From positions 1 through 53,702 of the forward strand of contig CAJXNS010000007.1 in assembly GCA_913057165.1 (NCBI GenBank): a stretch of 53,702 bases of DNA, given 5' to 3'. The notes under the pieces are model-generated. The model made no database searches and was not told the origin of the DNA. It was given only the letters and a program-made list of their open reading frames with translations. Origin of the DNA: an uncultured Trueperaceae bacterium. GTDB lineage: Bacteria > Deinococcota > Deinococci > Deinococcales > Trueperaceae. A program made the translations under genes and the position numbers. The first letter of the stretch is position 1; each line of letters begins with the position of its first letter. Below, one piece after another: positions 1 to 9,145 of this stretch.

Positions 1-792
1 CAGCATGTCGCGAATCGCCGCCGCCGCCAACGGTTCAACCTCATCCCAGGACGCCAAACCGGCATTGAGGAGGTCGGTCACCAAGGCGGCCGTTTCGAAA
101 AATGGAAGCGGCTCGGCGGCTTGCCGTAGCGCCTCGAGCCGGTCGGTGCGCAGCGAGTTCGGTAGACCATCTTGTAACTGCCGGCGTTGCGTCCAAGGGT
201 TGGTTGGGTCATCGGGGGCGACGTTGAGACGCAAGGCGTTCATCGTCTCAAGGTGCAGTCCGAACGGCTGCGGGGTTTGTTGCATGGTGCTCAGCAGCAT
301 CGGGTCCGCGCCACGAAAGCGCACCATGACCCCTTCGGTCAACGCCTCTAACGCCACCGGTGGATGCGGCGTGGCGTGACGCTCAAGCGGCATGCCACTC
401 GCAGCATCGAGTTCAACAACGTAAAGGCCTTGCGCGGCGTACACGACCTCATCCACGCTTAGGGTGGCCGTCACGTCGGCACCAAGGTTGGTTTGCCACA
501 ACGTCGTGCCACCCGCATTATTCGCTTGGACGGTGCCACCCTCCGTTATGAGGCGGGCGACTGCCATATCGACGCCGGGTGTACTTTGCGGTTCTTCTGT
601 GGTCGGGGGTGCATCCTCAGCCGGCATGGGCGGCGGCGTATCCGCTGGCAAGGTGGGTTCGGTGACCGGGAAAGGTTCGGATGGGGCGTCTTCTGCGGGT
701 TGCGCGAGCGTGAACGTGCACATCACGGCCGCGACGGCAACCCAATGCCGTGCGACACGGCGGAACGGTTGATGCGCGTGACTGGCGGGCAT
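1..792 (-). CDS. Secreted PQQ-repeat-like protein, C-terminus cut by window edge
   Basis: Open frame of 264 codons running off the left edge with no stop. Residues 1-31 look like a signal peptide: an Arg-rich start (FRRVARHW), a hydrophobic stretch VAVAAVMCTF, then a likely cleavage after TLAQ or TLAQPA. Residues about 33-70 are Pro/Glu/Thr rich, like a linker. Around residues 97-135 the pattern W-x-T-x-L ... VVYAAQGLYVVELDAASG resembles one blade of a PQQ-like beta-propeller, which suggests an exported or envelope protein; this is inference from one repeat. The start is supported by a TACCGT box ending 6 bases upstream of the ATG. The rest of the gene, and so its real function, lies outside the window. 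Confidence 0.7.
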   Translation of the reverse strand, partial: MPASHAHQPFRRVARHWVAVAAVMCTFTLAQPAEDAPSEPFPVTEPTLPADTPPPMPAEDAPPTTEEPQSTPGVDMAVARLITEGGTVQANNAGGTTLWQTNLGADVTATLSVDEVVYAAQGLYVVELDAASGMPLERHATPHPPVALEALTEGVMVRFRGADPMLLSTMQQTPQPFGLHLETMNALRLNVAPDDPTNPWTQRRQLQDGLPNSLRTDRLEALRQAAEPLPFFETAALVTDLLNAGLASWDEVEPLAAAAIRDML

Positions 793-798
793 GCCGTC

Positions 799-804
799 AC
801 GGTA
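799..804 (-). promoter_or_regulatory. Leaderless-type -10 box (TACCGT) for the PQQ-like gene
   Basis: TACCGT, then 6 bases, then ATG at 792. It matches the TANNNT spacing seen before most first genes in this window. No ribosome-binding site lies between. Confidence 0.5.
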
Positions 805-860
805 CCGCACGAAACCCCGGTTTTTGCCGTGCAGATGGCCTCCTGCGCAGGTCGTTTTGC

Positions 861-866
861 TACCAT
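861..866 (+). promoter_or_regulatory. Leaderless-type -10 box (TACCAT)
   Basis: TACCAT, 6 bases, then ATG at 873. Transcription would start at or next to the start codon. It selects this ATG over the longer open frame that begins at 750. Confidence 0.55.
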
Positions 867-872
867 CCCGGA

Positions 873-1601
873 ATGCCAAACGACGCTCTCATCCGCGTGG
901 CGCAGCACCTTGTCGAGGCGGACATCCGCTGGGTTGTCCTGGAGTTGAACCACGAGGCTAGCTCAGCACGCCTAGCTCCCGTGTGGGCCTCGCCGGCGGT
1001 CATGTTCGCTCTAGACCGCGAGTTCGGTGCCGATGGCTGGTGGCTGGAGGCTGGTGACGTGGCCGGTGGCACCTACGTAGCGGTGTCGTTCGCGAACCAC
1101 CGCCGGTCGGTCGTGGCTACATCACCGCGGTTTGATCTGCACGTCGACCTGCTGACCGGTCAGCAGCCAAACGGCCTGATTGACAACGTGAAAACCGCCT
1201 GGCTGCATTCCGTGGCCCTTGAAGCGATGGGCCTACCGCTGGATGTCCACGTGGAGGATGATGGTTGGGTGGCTTGGGAAAACGGTCGCCCAACCAGCCC
1301 CCTGCCAGCGGTGGACGTCGCGTTACGCGACGCAGCGACTGCGTCCGACGTCCCTGACACCCAACCTCAGGCCGCGTCGGGCGGGGATGATGCCGCCAGC
1401 GAAGCGGTGAAGTCCGAAGGGCAGCAAGCCATCGACCGGCTGGTCGAACGGTTGCGCGGCGAAGGGCACGGCGTTGAGGTCGCAAAAATCGTTTCGTCGT
1501 TCGGTGGTTACGGCACCACCCCAGAAGAACGCAGGGCGCTCTACGGTGAGTTGCGGTCGCTACTGAAGCGGCAGCAAGAGGGCACGTCTGACGCCAACTA
1601 G
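873..1601 (+). CDS. Protein of unknown function, 242 aa
   Basis: I do not recognise the family. The first ~145 residues look like a compact mixed alpha/beta domain rich in Trp and Val (RWVVLELNHEA, DGWWLEAGD). A low-complexity Ala/Asp/Pro linker follows at about 148-185. The last ~55 residues look helical and charged, with IDRLVERLRGEGHGVEVAKIV and then ALYGELRSLLKRQ. There is no signal peptide or membrane segment, so it is probably cytosolic. The start at 873 is chosen from the TACCAT box 6 bases upstream. The end overlaps the ftsE stop by 4 bp tail to tail (CTAG). Confidence 0.7.
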   Translation: MPNDALIRVAQHLVEADIRWVVLELNHEASSARLAPVWASPAVMFALDREFGADGWWLEAGDVAGGTYVAVSFANHRRSVVATSPRFDLHVDLLTGQQPNGLIDNVKTAWLHSVALEAMGLPLDVHVEDDGWVAWENGRPTSPLPAVDVALRDAATASDVPDTQPQAASGGDDAASEAVKSEGQQAIDRLVERLRGEGHGVEVAKIVSSFGGYGTTPEERRALYGELRSLLKRQQEGTSDAN

Positions 1602-2278
1602 AGGCTGAAACCCCCGTCGCTGCGGTCTTCCACCAACTGCCCGCCTCGCAGGACCAGCGTACGCCTGCGCAGGCGATCGACCAACTCGCGCGAGTGCGTG
1701 GCGATCATCACCGTCGTCCCGCGAATGTTGAGGTCGTTGAGTAACTCCAGGATCTCCCAGCTGGTGTCTGGATCCAGGTTACCGGTCGGTTCGTCACACA
1801 ACAGCAACGGCGGGTTGGTCACAAGCGCCCGGCCGATCGCGACGCGCTGCTGCTCCCCCATCGAGAGTTCGATGGGGTACGCCTTGCGTTTATGCGCCAG
1901 GCCAACCTGCCTAAGGATCTGCAGGGCGCGCTGTTCAAGGTCCCCGCGTGTCCCGGTGGCCCGCAGTGCAAAGGTGAGGTTTTCAAGCGCGTTGAGGTTC
2001 GGCAGCAGCCGGTGGTCTTGAAACACCATTCCGATCGCCCGCCGCAAGTACGGCAACTTGCGGTGGGGGAGGCCGGCCAAGTCCTGACCGCTGAGCGACA
2101 CCACACCCTCGGTTGGGGTGATGCGGCGCATCATGAGGTTCAGCATGGTTGACTTGCCAGCCCCGGAATGACCGACGATGTACACGAATTCGCCCTTACG
2201 GATTTGGAAGTCCACATCCTTCAACGCGTGCGCGTGCGTCCGCGGGTACGTTTTGGTGACGTGGTCGAAACGAATCAT
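1598..2278 (-). CDS. ftsE: Cell-division ABC ATPase FtsE
   Basis: A 226-aa ABC ATPase of FtsE length. The Walker A motif GHSGAGKST is at residues 36-44, the signature LSMGEQQRVAIGRAL at about 136-150, and Walker B plus D-loop LLLCDEPTGNLDPDTS near 160. FtsE normally pairs with the membrane protein FtsX and links septal-wall hydrolysis to division. The sequence fits FtsE better than LolD or MacB-type ATPases, though these families are close. The start used, ATG at 2278, begins MIRFDHVTKTYP and lies 5 bases after the nucleoside hydrolase stop. No ftsX follows: the next gene downstream is on the other strand. Confidence 0.88.
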   Translation of the reverse strand: MIRFDHVTKTYPRTHAHALKDVDFQIRKGEFVYIVGHSGAGKSTMLNLMMRRITPTEGVVSLSGQDLAGLPHRKLPYLRRAIGMVFQDHRLLPNLNALENLTFALRATGTRGDLEQRALQILRQVGLAHKRKAYPIELSMGEQQRVAIGRALVTNPPLLLCDEPTGNLDPDTSWEILELLNDLNIRGTTVMIATHSRELVDRLRRRTLVLRGGQLVEDRSDGGFSL

Positions 2279-2282
2279 GATG

Positions 2283-3221
2283 TTACGCCTCGGCGGTATA
2301 GCTGGTGAGTGCACCAAGCAGGTGGTTGAACGCAGCCTCGCGGTCGATGCGGGTGAGTACGGTTGCGTTGGCTTCCTGACGGTGGTGCAGTTCGCGCGTG
2401 TCGCACAGCGTCATGCCGCGCGTGTGTTCACCGTAGCGTTCGACGCTCACGTTTAAACGCTCGGTCTCGAACAGTTCCGGGTGGGTGACCGCCATGACGG
2501 CACACGGGTCGTGCATGGGCGCGGACGGCATGCCCGACCGTGCTTCGTAACGCTCCATGAAAAACGTCAACAGGTCGGCAGCAAACACACCCACTTTGCT
2601 GTTGAGCGCCCGGAAGGCGTCGATCTCATCCCAACCCAGCCTGAACTGGTGCGTGAGATCCAAGCCCGCCATGATGATGTTCGCCCCAGACGAAAACACC
2701 ACGTGGGCGGCTTCCGGGTCGGCCAAAATATTGAACTCAGCAGCCGGTGTGGTGTTCCCAAACGTCCGTGAGCCGCCCATCAGGCTGATGCCTGCGATGC
2801 GGTCCACCAGGGTCGGGTCCACCCGGAGTGCGTGCGCAATGTTTGTTAGCGGGCCGGTCGGCACCAACCACAACCCGTCAACCTCGCGGGTGTAACGCAA
2901 GATTGCTTCCACCGCGGGGGTCGCCTCAATCTCGCGTGACGGGGTGGGCAGCGTGGGGCCGTCAAGACCGGAATCGCCGTGAATATCGGGAGCATGCAGC
3001 GGTTCACCGGCCAGCGGACGTGCCGCCCCAGCGTAAATGGGGACGTCTAACGCCCCCACCTCACGCACGACGTTGGCGTTACGGGTGGTTGACGCGAGTC
3101 CCACGTTGCCCGACACCGTCGTCACCGCGATCAGATTGGCGGTCGCGCCCGCCAGCAACATGGCGAAGGCGTCGTCATGCCCTGGATCGCAATCCAGCAA
3201 GATGGGCGGCCGCTGGCTCAC
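2283..3221 (-). CDS. Nucleoside hydrolase (inosine/uridine-preferring family)
   Basis: A 312-aa protein with the family's Ca2+-binding motif DCDPGHDDA at residues 10-18, plus GPLTNIA and the [10 protein letters not shown] region. It is predicted to hydrolyse the N-glycosidic bond of ribonucleosides to free base and ribose, a cytosolic salvage step. Substrate preference (RihA/B/C type) cannot be read from the sequence. The GTG start overlaps the gyrA stop by 4 bp (GTGA), so it is probably translated by coupling in a gyrA - hydrolase - ftsE transcript. Length is normal for the family. Confidence 0.9.
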   Translation of the reverse strand: MSQRPPILLDCDPGHDDAFAMLLAGATANLIAVTTVSGNVGLASTTRNANVVREVGALDVPIYAGAARPLAGEPLHAPDIHGDSGLDGPTLPTPSREIEATPAVEAILRYTREVDGLWLVPTGPLTNIAHALRVDPTLVDRIAGISLMGGSRTFGNTTPAAEFNILADPEAAHVVFSSGANIIMAGLDLTHQFRLGWDEIDAFRALNSKVGVFAADLLTFFMERYEARSGMPSAPMHDPCAVMAVTHPELFETERLNVSVERYGEHTRGMTLCDTRELHHRQEANATVLTRIDREAAFNHLLGALTSYTAEA

Positions 3222-5707
3222 GCGTCCCCTTGCGGTGCGCCCGTTTGCGCAGCCTCAACACGTTCGCCTTGTTGTTGCACCTGGTCTTCAGCAAGCATGA
3301 CCAACGCGGAGACGACCCGGTCGTCTTCACCCAATTTTTGGATGCGCACCCCTTGCGACGAGCGGCCGTACGAGCTAATGCCGTCAACCTTGGTGCGGAT
3401 GAGCACGCCACCTTCCGATAGGACGAACAACTCCTCATCCCCCAGGACGGGCGACAGGCTTACAAGCGCACCGGTTTTATCGGTCACTTTGAGGGTGATG
3501 ACCCCCACGCCACCTCGTCCGCGGGTGGGGTACTCCGAGAGCGCGGTACGTTTGCCGTAGCCGTGCTCTGAGACGGCCAGCAGTTCCGCGGTTTCCTTAT
3601 CGCTTGGATCGATCGTTGCCAAACTCACAACACGGTCGTCTTCGCGGAGCCGCAGGCCGATCACCCCTTGGGTGGCCCGGCCCGTTTCACGCGCCGCAGT
3701 TTCGTCAAAACGAATGGCTTGGCCTTGCTCGGTCGCGAGCACAATGTCATGGGCACCTTGCGTGGTACGGACAGCCACCAGCTCGTCACCATCCACCAAA
3801 TTGATCGCCCGTAGGCCTGCGGCGTTGATGTTCGCGTACTCGCGGATGGCGGTGCGTTTAATGAGGCCTTGGCGCGTGGCGAACACAAAGAAACCGTCCG
3901 CATCAAAACTGGTGAGCGACAGGACGGTTTGGACGTTCTCGTCGTCCTGCAGTGGCAGCAGGTTGCGGATGTGGTTGCCCCGAGCCGCCCGTTCAGCCAC
4001 CGGCAGGTCGTAAATCTTCTCGCGGTACACCTGACCGCGGTCGGTGAAGAACAGCAAGTAGTCGTGCGTTGACCCGACCAACAGGAGGCTGTTCACGTCG
4101 TCTTCTTTGGCGCGCTGGCTGGTCACGCCACGGCCACCGCGGGACTGCGCCCGGTAGGAACTCATGGCCGTGCGCTTGATGTAACCACCGCGCGTGAGGG
4201 TCACAACCATCGCTTCCTCAGCGATCAGGTCTTCCTTGCCGATATCGTCGGTGAGTTCACCAATCACCGTCCGGCGGTCGTCGCCGAACTCTTTCTTGAC
4301 CTCGCGAAGCTCGTTCTTCACAACGCCCCAAAGTTCATTCTTGTCGCCCAGGATTTGCTCAAGGCGTCCGATCAGGGCTTGCAGTTCGGCGTACTCCTCT
4401 TCGATCTTGTTGCGCTCCAAGCCGGTTAGGCGCTGCAGGCGCATGTCAAGCACCGCTTGGGCTTGCACGTCACTTAACGCGAAGTTCTCAATCAACGCAG
4501 CCTTGGCTGTCGGACCGTCTTGCGACGCGCGAATGAGCTTGATGACTTCGTCTAGGTTGTCAAGCGCGATGAGGTAACCCTCAAGAACGTGCGCGCGCTC
4601 TTGGGCTTTACGAAGGTCGTACTGCGTGCGGCGTTCAATGACCTCCGCACGATGGTCCAAGTACAACTGCATGGTGTCTTTGAGCGGCAGCAGTTTCGGC
4701 GTGCGGCCCACAATCAACACGTTGTTGATCGCGAAGCTCGACTGCAGCTGGGTGTACTTGTACAGCTGGTTCAGCACCAACTCAGGCAGCGCGCCACGTT
4801 TGAGTTCAAAAACAATGCGCATGCCCTGACGGTCAGACTCGTCGCGCAGGTTGGCGATATCTTCGATCTTCTTCGACCGCACGAGCTGTGCCACCGTCTG
4901 AATCAAGGTCGTCTTGTTGACCTGGTACGGGATTTCCGTGACGACAATCTGCGGTTTCGGCCCACTGGTTTCAATACGCGCTTTGCCGCGCACCCGGATC
5001 GAACCGCGTCCGGTTTCGTACGCCTCGCGGATGCCTTCACGACCCATGATGCCGCCGGTGGGGAAGTCCGGCCCGCGGACGTGCTTCATTAGGTCGTCGG
5101 TACCCATGGCAGGGTTGTCAACAAGGGCCACAAGCCCGTCAATCATTTCGTTCAGGTTGTGCGGCGCAATATTGGTTGCCATGCCGACCGCGATCCCGGC
5201 CGAACCGTTGACCAGCAGGTTGGGAAAGGCCGATGGCAGCACGTCAGGCTCGTCGGTTGAGCCGTCGAAGTTTTCGTGATGATTGACGGTTTCTTTATCG
5301 ATATCAACCAGCAGCGACTCAGCGACTTTCGTGAGGCGCGCCTCGGTGTAGCGGTAGGCGGCTGCAGGGTCACCATCGATCGAACCGAAGTTGCCCTGAC
5401 CGTCCACCAGCGGATAACGCAAGTTCCAGGGTTGGGCCATGCGAACCATGGCGTCGTAAACCGCGCTGTCGCCGTGCGGGTGGTACTTCTTGATGACCTC
5501 GCCAACCACCCCGGCCGATTTGGAATGCCGCCGGTTGCTTGCCAAGCCCTCTTGAGACATGGCGTACAGAATGCGCCGTTGAACGGGCTTAAGACCGTCC
5601 CTAACGTCCGGTAATGCGCGGTCAACAATGACCGACATGGCGTAGTTAATGAAGCTCGATTTAATTTCGTCGGTGATCTGTACGGGAACGACTTGACCTT
5701 CGTTCAA
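3218..5707 (-). CDS. gyrA: DNA gyrase subunit A
   Basis: An 829-aa type II topoisomerase A subunit. The N-terminal winged-helix/tower region carries the catalytic tyrosine in [10 protein letters not shown] (Tyr120). Quinolone-region residues Ser81 and Asp85 (GDSAVYD) are the sensitive form. The C-terminal beta-pinwheel has a gyrase-type box QSRGGRG, which favours GyrA over ParC. The longer frame begins at 5773, but TTG at 5707 is preferred: AGGAGG lies 7 bases upstream and the protein then opens just before [20 protein letters not shown], as in other GyrA proteins. It is divergent from purB. gyrB is not in the window. Confidence 0.97.
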   Translation of the reverse strand: MNEGQVVPVQITDEIKSSFINYAMSVIVDRALPDVRDGLKPVQRRILYAMSQEGLASNRRHSKSAGVVGEVIKKYHPHGDSAVYDAMVRMAQPWNLRYPLVDGQGNFGSIDGDPAAAYRYTEARLTKVAESLLVDIDKETVNHHENFDGSTDEPDVLPSAFPNLLVNGSAGIAVGMATNIAPHNLNEMIDGLVALVDNPAMGTDDLMKHVRGPDFPTGGIMGREGIREAYETGRGSIRVRGKARIETSGPKPQIVVTEIPYQVNKTTLIQTVAQLVRSKKIEDIANLRDESDRQGMRIVFELKRGALPELVLNQLYKYTQLQSSFAINNVLIVGRTPKLLPLKDTMQLYLDHRAEVIERRTQYDLRKAQERAHVLEGYLIALDNLDEVIKLIRASQDGPTAKAALIENFALSDVQAQAVLDMRLQRLTGLERNKIEEEYAELQALIGRLEQILGDKNELWGVVKNELREVKKEFGDDRRTVIGELTDDIGKEDLIAEEAMVVTLTRGGYIKRTAMSSYRAQSRGGRGVTSQRAKEDDVNSLLLVGSTHDYLLFFTDRGQVYREKIYDLPVAERAARGNHIRNLLPLQDDENVQTVLSLTSFDADGFFVFATRQGLIKRTAIREYANINAAGLRAINLVDGDELVAVRTTQGAHDIVLATEQGQAIRFDETAARETGRATQGVIGLRLREDDRVVSLATIDPSDKETAELLAVSEHGYGKRTALSEYPTRGRGGVGVITLKVTDKTGALVSLSPVLGDEELFVLSEGGVLIRTKVDGISSYGRSSQGVRIQKLGEDDRVVSALVMLAEDQVQQQGERVEAAQTGAPQGDA

Positions 5708-5714
5708 CGCGTGG

Positions 5715-5720
5715 CCTCCT
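5715..5720 (-). promoter_or_regulatory. Shine-Dalgarno AGGAGG deciding the gyrA TTG start
   Basis: A perfect AGGAGG, 7 bases before TTG at 5707. No other in-frame start up to 5773 has one. Confidence 0.8.
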
Positions 5721-5763
5721 AAGCGTGCAGCGGGGTGCCTCACGGGCGCCCACAATGCCTCAT

Positions 5764-5769
5764 AGCGTA
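5764..5769 (-). promoter_or_regulatory. Candidate -10 box (TACGCT) of gyrA
   Basis: TACGCT about 57 bases before the gyrA TTG, leaving a short leader with a ribosome-binding site. There is no clear -35. A perfect 14-bp palindrome (5771-5784) fills the space just upstream. Confidence 0.35.
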
Positions 5770-5770
5770 C

Positions 5771-5784
5771 CACCCGCGCGGGTG
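5771..5784. promoter_or_regulatory. 14-bp perfect palindrome upstream of gyrA
   Basis: CACCCGCGCGGGTG is an exact inverted repeat with no loop. It sits directly upstream of the candidate gyrA -10 box, in the gyrA/purB divergent region. It could be an operator or only a GC-rich chance palindrome. Confidence 0.35.
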
Positions 5785-5861
5785 CTTCACCCCCGGCCGT
5801 TAGGTCTGTTTGCCCCGCGCATCACGGCAAAACTTCGCTGAGATCGGGTGGGACTGCGTGG

Positions 5862-5867
5862 TAGCGT
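5862..5867 (+). promoter_or_regulatory. Leaderless-type -10 box (TAGCGT) for purB
   Basis: TAGCGT, 7 bases, then ATG at 5875. No ribosome-binding site is present. Confidence 0.55.
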
Positions 5868-5874
5868 GCCTGCC

Positions 5875-7194
5875 ATGATCGACCGCTACAGCACCCCAGA
5901 AATGACCGCGTTATGGGGTCAGACCGAAACGTACCGGCGGTGGTGGCAGGTGGAACTTGCTGCCGTTGAAGCCTGGGAACACTTGGGCGAGTTGCCAGCA
6001 GGCACCCACGACCAGCTCGACGCAGCTGAAAAAGCCCAGCCGCTCGATGATGCGTTCGCCGAGCGGGTCCTTGCGATCGAAGCGGAAACCAAACACGACA
6101 TCGTTGCCTTCACCCGCGCGCTCACCGAACGCCTTGGGGCGCCCGCACGGCACGTGCACCGCGGGTTGACCTCCACCGACGTGGTGGACACCGCCCAGAA
6201 TTTGGCGTTACGCGACGCCGCGCAGATCATCCTGGATGACTTAAACGCGCTCACCACCACGGTTGGCCGGATGGCCTACCGTCACCGCCACACACCCACC
6301 ATCGGCCGCACGCACGGGGTGCACGCCGAGCCGACCACCTTCGGTTTGAAACTCCTGTCCTTCTACGCGGCCCTGCGTCGCGACGCAGAACGCTTGGAGG
6401 CCGCCCGCCGCAACTTGGCGGTCGCGATGCTGTCCGGATCGGTGGGGACGTACGCCCACGCGCCCCCTGAGCTTGAAGCGCGCGTGGCCGAACGGCTCGG
6501 CTTGGATGTTGACCCGGTGACCAACCAAACGATCGCCCGCGACCGCCATGCTGAGTTCCTGTCAGCCTTGGCCGTCCTAGGCACCAGCCTTGAGCGCATC
6601 GCCACGGAGGTGCGCCACCTGCAACGCACCGAAGTGCGTGAAGCCCGCGAGGGGTTCGGCAAAGGACAAACGGGCTCGTCCAGCATGCCGCACAAGAAAA
6701 ATCCGATCGCCACGGAAAACCTGACCGGTGTGGCCAGGCTGCTGCGCGGTTACCTAACCCCCGCCCTTGAGGACGTCACCCTTTGGCACGAACGCGATAT
6801 CAGCCACAGTTCCGTGGAGCGGGTCATCCTTCCTGACGCCACCACGCTAGCGTCGTACGCCCTGCGGCGGATGACGGGCGTGATGTCCAATCTGGTGGTG
6901 GACGAAGACCGCATGGTCAGCAACCTGCATGCACTGCACGGCCTGATCTTCTCGCAGCGGGTGCTGCACGCCTTGATCGATCACGGCATGATGCGCGAGG
7001 ACGCCTACGCCATCGTGCAACGCAACGCCCTCGAGGCGTGGGACCGCGATGCGGACTTCCGCGGCCTGCTTGAAGCGGACCCAGACATGCCGCTCGGCCG
7101 AAGCGAACTTGATGACGCCTTCCGGGTGGACGCCTACCTCACGCATGTGGACGCCATCTTCGACCGTTTCCCTGAACTTGCAGGAGGCGCGTGA
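5875..7194 (+). CDS. purB: Adenylosuccinate lyase
   Basis: A 439-aa member of the fumarase/aspartase superfamily. The signature loop GSSSMPHKKNP is at about residue 270, the HRGLTSTDVVDT region near 100, and GRTHGVHAEP with the acid/base His near 150. It cleaves SAICAR to AICAR and adenylosuccinate to AMP plus fumarate in purine synthesis. It is a cytosolic tetramer. The start is the ATG 7 bases after a TAGCGT box. The stop overlaps the next gene's GTG by 4 bp, so the two are probably cotranscribed. Confidence 0.96.
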   Translation: MIDRYSTPEMTALWGQTETYRRWWQVELAAVEAWEHLGELPAGTHDQLDAAEKAQPLDDAFAERVLAIEAETKHDIVAFTRALTERLGAPARHVHRGLTSTDVVDTAQNLALRDAAQIILDDLNALTTTVGRMAYRHRHTPTIGRTHGVHAEPTTFGLKLLSFYAALRRDAERLEAARRNLAVAMLSGSVGTYAHAPPELEARVAERLGLDVDPVTNQTIARDRHAEFLSALAVLGTSLERIATEVRHLQRTEVREAREGFGKGQTGSSSMPHKKNPIATENLTGVARLLRGYLTPALEDVTLWHERDISHSSVERVILPDATTLASYALRRMTGVMSNLVVDEDRMVSNLHALHGLIFSQRVLHALIDHGMMREDAYAIVQRNALEAWDRDADFRGLLEADPDMPLGRSELDDAFRVDAYLTHVDAIFDRFPELAGGA

Positions 7195-8012
7195 CGACCG
7201 CCTGGGTGCAACCCGATGAACTGTTCCACCGGCAGTGGCAGGCCGCTGAGGACGTCGAAAGCGTCGCCCACCTGACGGTCGTTCACGGTTTCGCTGAGCA
7301 CGGGGAGCGCTACACCGATCTCGCTGAAGCGGCAGCCGAGCGCGGTGTGACGGTCACCGCGGTTGACCTGCCCGGTCACGGCCGTAGCCCCGGCCCGCGA
7401 GGTCTGGTTGAAGACGTCGACGCGGTGGTTGAAGCCATCCTGAGGCTGGAAGCCGACGTCGCCACTCCGGGCAAGGCCCGCTTGCTGTTCGGTCACAGCT
7501 TCGGGGGCGCCATCGCCCTGCTGATGTTGGCCCGCGACCCGCAACGCTTTGCCGGCGCTGTGATCAGTGCGCCCTACCTGACAGCCGCCCACGGGACACC
7601 CCCGTGGCTGGTCAACGCGGCTGTATCCGCCTCCCGTTGGTTTCCACGCCTCCGGTCACTCCCGATCGATCCAGCCGACGTCTCAGAAGACGTGCAAGAA
7701 CAACGCCGCTACGATGAGGATCCTTACGTCGACCGGGGTGGAGTGCGGCTGGCCAGCCTGCGGGAGTTGACACGCGTCGGTTCGCTCGTCCGTTCCGAAG
7801 CCTCCCAAATCACGTCGCCCACGGTCATCGTGCACGGCACCCGCGACCGGCTTGCCAGCTTCGCCGCCAGCCAAGCGTTGGCGGACCGGTACGAGCACCT
7901 GCGCTTACGCCCGGTGGACGGTGGTGCCCATAACCTGTTCCGTGACCCCGGTGGTAGCGAACTCATGCGCGAGGCGCTGCGTCACTTTGACGCCTGGTCG
8001 GCGTCCAGCTGA
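7191..8012 (+). CDS. Alpha/beta hydrolase, monoacylglycerol-lipase-like
   Basis: A 273-aa serine hydrolase. The nucleophile elbow GHSFGG is at about residue 101. The catalytic Asp is likely in HGTRDRL and the His in GGAHNLF near the end. VHGFAEHGERY followed by VDLPGHGRS is typical of the monoglyceride lipase/lysophospholipase group, so lipid ester hydrolysis is the best guess; the substrate is unproven. The GTG start overlaps the purB stop (GTGA) and a GGAGG lies just upstream inside purB. The last 31 bases overlap the 3' end of the opposing methyltransferase gene. Confidence 0.85.
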   Translation: MTTAWVQPDELFHRQWQAAEDVESVAHLTVVHGFAEHGERYTDLAEAAAERGVTVTAVDLPGHGRSPGPRGLVEDVDAVVEAILRLEADVATPGKARLLFGHSFGGAIALLMLARDPQRFAGAVISAPYLTAAHGTPPWLVNAAVSASRWFPRLRSLPIDPADVSEDVQEQRRYDEDPYVDRGGVRLASLRELTRVGSLVRSEASQITSPTVIVHGTRDRLASFAASQALADRYEHLRLRPVDGGAHNLFRDPGGSELMREALRHFDAWSASS

Positions 8013-9145
8013 AGCCACAGCGACTTCAGGTAACGACCCTCAGGAAACGACTTGCGTACCGGATGGTCCAGGGCATGGCCGCGCCGCTGCAACACAGCAG
8101 CCTGACGGCCGCTGTGGCGTAACCCAGCCAGCGCCGCACGTTCAAACGCTTCGGGGGTCACTTGCGTTGTACACGACGCGGTCAACAGCTCACCGCCTGG
8201 CTTCACGAGCGCACCAAGGCCCTCGTGCAGACGCCCGTAAGCGCCGACCGCGCGATCGCGCTGCCGTTTGCTTTTCGCGAGCGATGGTGGGTCGCAGATC
8301 ACCAAGTCAAAACGCCCTTCCGCCTCAGCAAGCCTGCCAAGCGACGTGAACACGTCGGCTTGGATTGTGCGGTGCTGCTCAGCATGGAGGTCGTTCAGTG
8401 CGACGTTGCGCTCCGCGTCACGTAACGCCGGCCGGGCGACGTCAACGCTGACCACCTCCGTCGCGCCGCCAGCCAGGGCGTACACCGAAAAACCACCCGC
8501 GTACGAGAACAGGTTCAACACGCGTTTGCCTGCAGCGTGCGTCCGCACCCACTGACGCTGTTCTCGGTGGTCTAAAAACAACCCCGTTTTCTGCCCCTCG
8601 TGCATGTTCACCAAAAACGTTAGGCCGTGCTCACGGACGGTCACTTCAGGTGGTGGGACTTCACCCGCCCAAGCGTGCAGGCCGCCCTTGAGCCGCTCCA
8701 CCACACCCCGCAGTTTCAATTTTCGGCGGATCCGCTTCGCGACACGCGGCAGGATCGGCCTGAGCGCTTCGCTATGCACTTGCAGGACGGCATGGCGGCC
8801 GTAACGGTCCACCACCAAGCCCGGTATCCCGTCGCCTTCACCGAACAGCAAACGGTAGGCGTCATGACCGGCATCCGCCAGCGGCTCACGGCGTGCGATC
8901 GCCCGGTCGATGGCGGCGTCCCACCACGCATCCGTGGGGACGGTGTCGGCGTCAAAAAGTCGGACAGCGATCGGACCATCGGCGTCAAACAAGCCCACAG
9001 CGGCCGCGGATCCCGCCTCAACGCGCACCCACGAGCCGGTCTCCAGGGTGATGCCATCTGGCCAATGGGTGCGGTACACCCACGGGTGACCCGACCGCAA
9101 CGCCGTCTCGAGGCGTGCTGGAAGCCGGACGGTGGGAAGGCTCAC
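7982..9145 (-). CDS. Class I SAM-dependent rRNA methyltransferase (RlmI-like)
   Basis: 387 aa with the RlmI/RlmK-like layout. An N-terminal PUA-like domain (GHPWVYRTHW ... GSWVRVEAGS) is followed by a ferredoxin-like linker domain. The catalytic domain has VLNLFSYAGGFSVYAL (SAM motif I) near 225 and DLVICDPPSLAKS (motif IV) near 290. The family makes 5-methylcytosine in 23S rRNA; the exact target base is inferred only by homology. The GTG start overlaps the uracil-DNA glycosylase stop by 4 bp. Its tail overlaps the alpha/beta hydrolase gene by 31 bp in convergent orientation. Confidence 0.88.
   Translation of the reverse strand: MSLPTVRLPARLETALRSGHPWVYRTHWPDGITLETGSWVRVEAGSAAAVGLFDADGPIAVRLFDADTVPTDAWWDAAIDRAIARREPLADAGHDAYRLLFGEGDGIPGLVVDRYGRHAVLQVHSEALRPILPRVAKRIRRKLKLRGVVERLKGGLHAWAGEVPPPEVTVREHGLTFLVNMHEGQKTGLFLDHREQRQWVRTHAAGKRVLNLFSYAGGFSVYALAGGATEVVSVDVARPALRDAERNVALNDLHAEQHRTIQADVFTSLGRLAEAEGRFDLVICDPPSLAKSKRQRDRAVGAYGRLHEGLGALVKPGGELLTASCTTQVTPEAFERAALAGLRHSGRQAAVLQRRGHALDHPVRKSFPEGRYLKSLWLQLDADQASK

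Noticed and set aside
5-948. Several plus-strand open frames at the left edge
   Set aside because: They are antisense to a minus-strand gene that has a signal peptide, a propeller-like repeat and a -10 box, and that lacks a stop only because the window cuts it.
4589-5092. Long plus-strand frames opposite gyrA
   Set aside because: They are antisense shadows of a well-supported gyrA frame with no signals of their own.
5708-5874. Radiation/desiccation response motif before gyrA
   Set aside because: No AT-rich palindrome of that type is present; only the GC-rich 14-bp palindrome was found.
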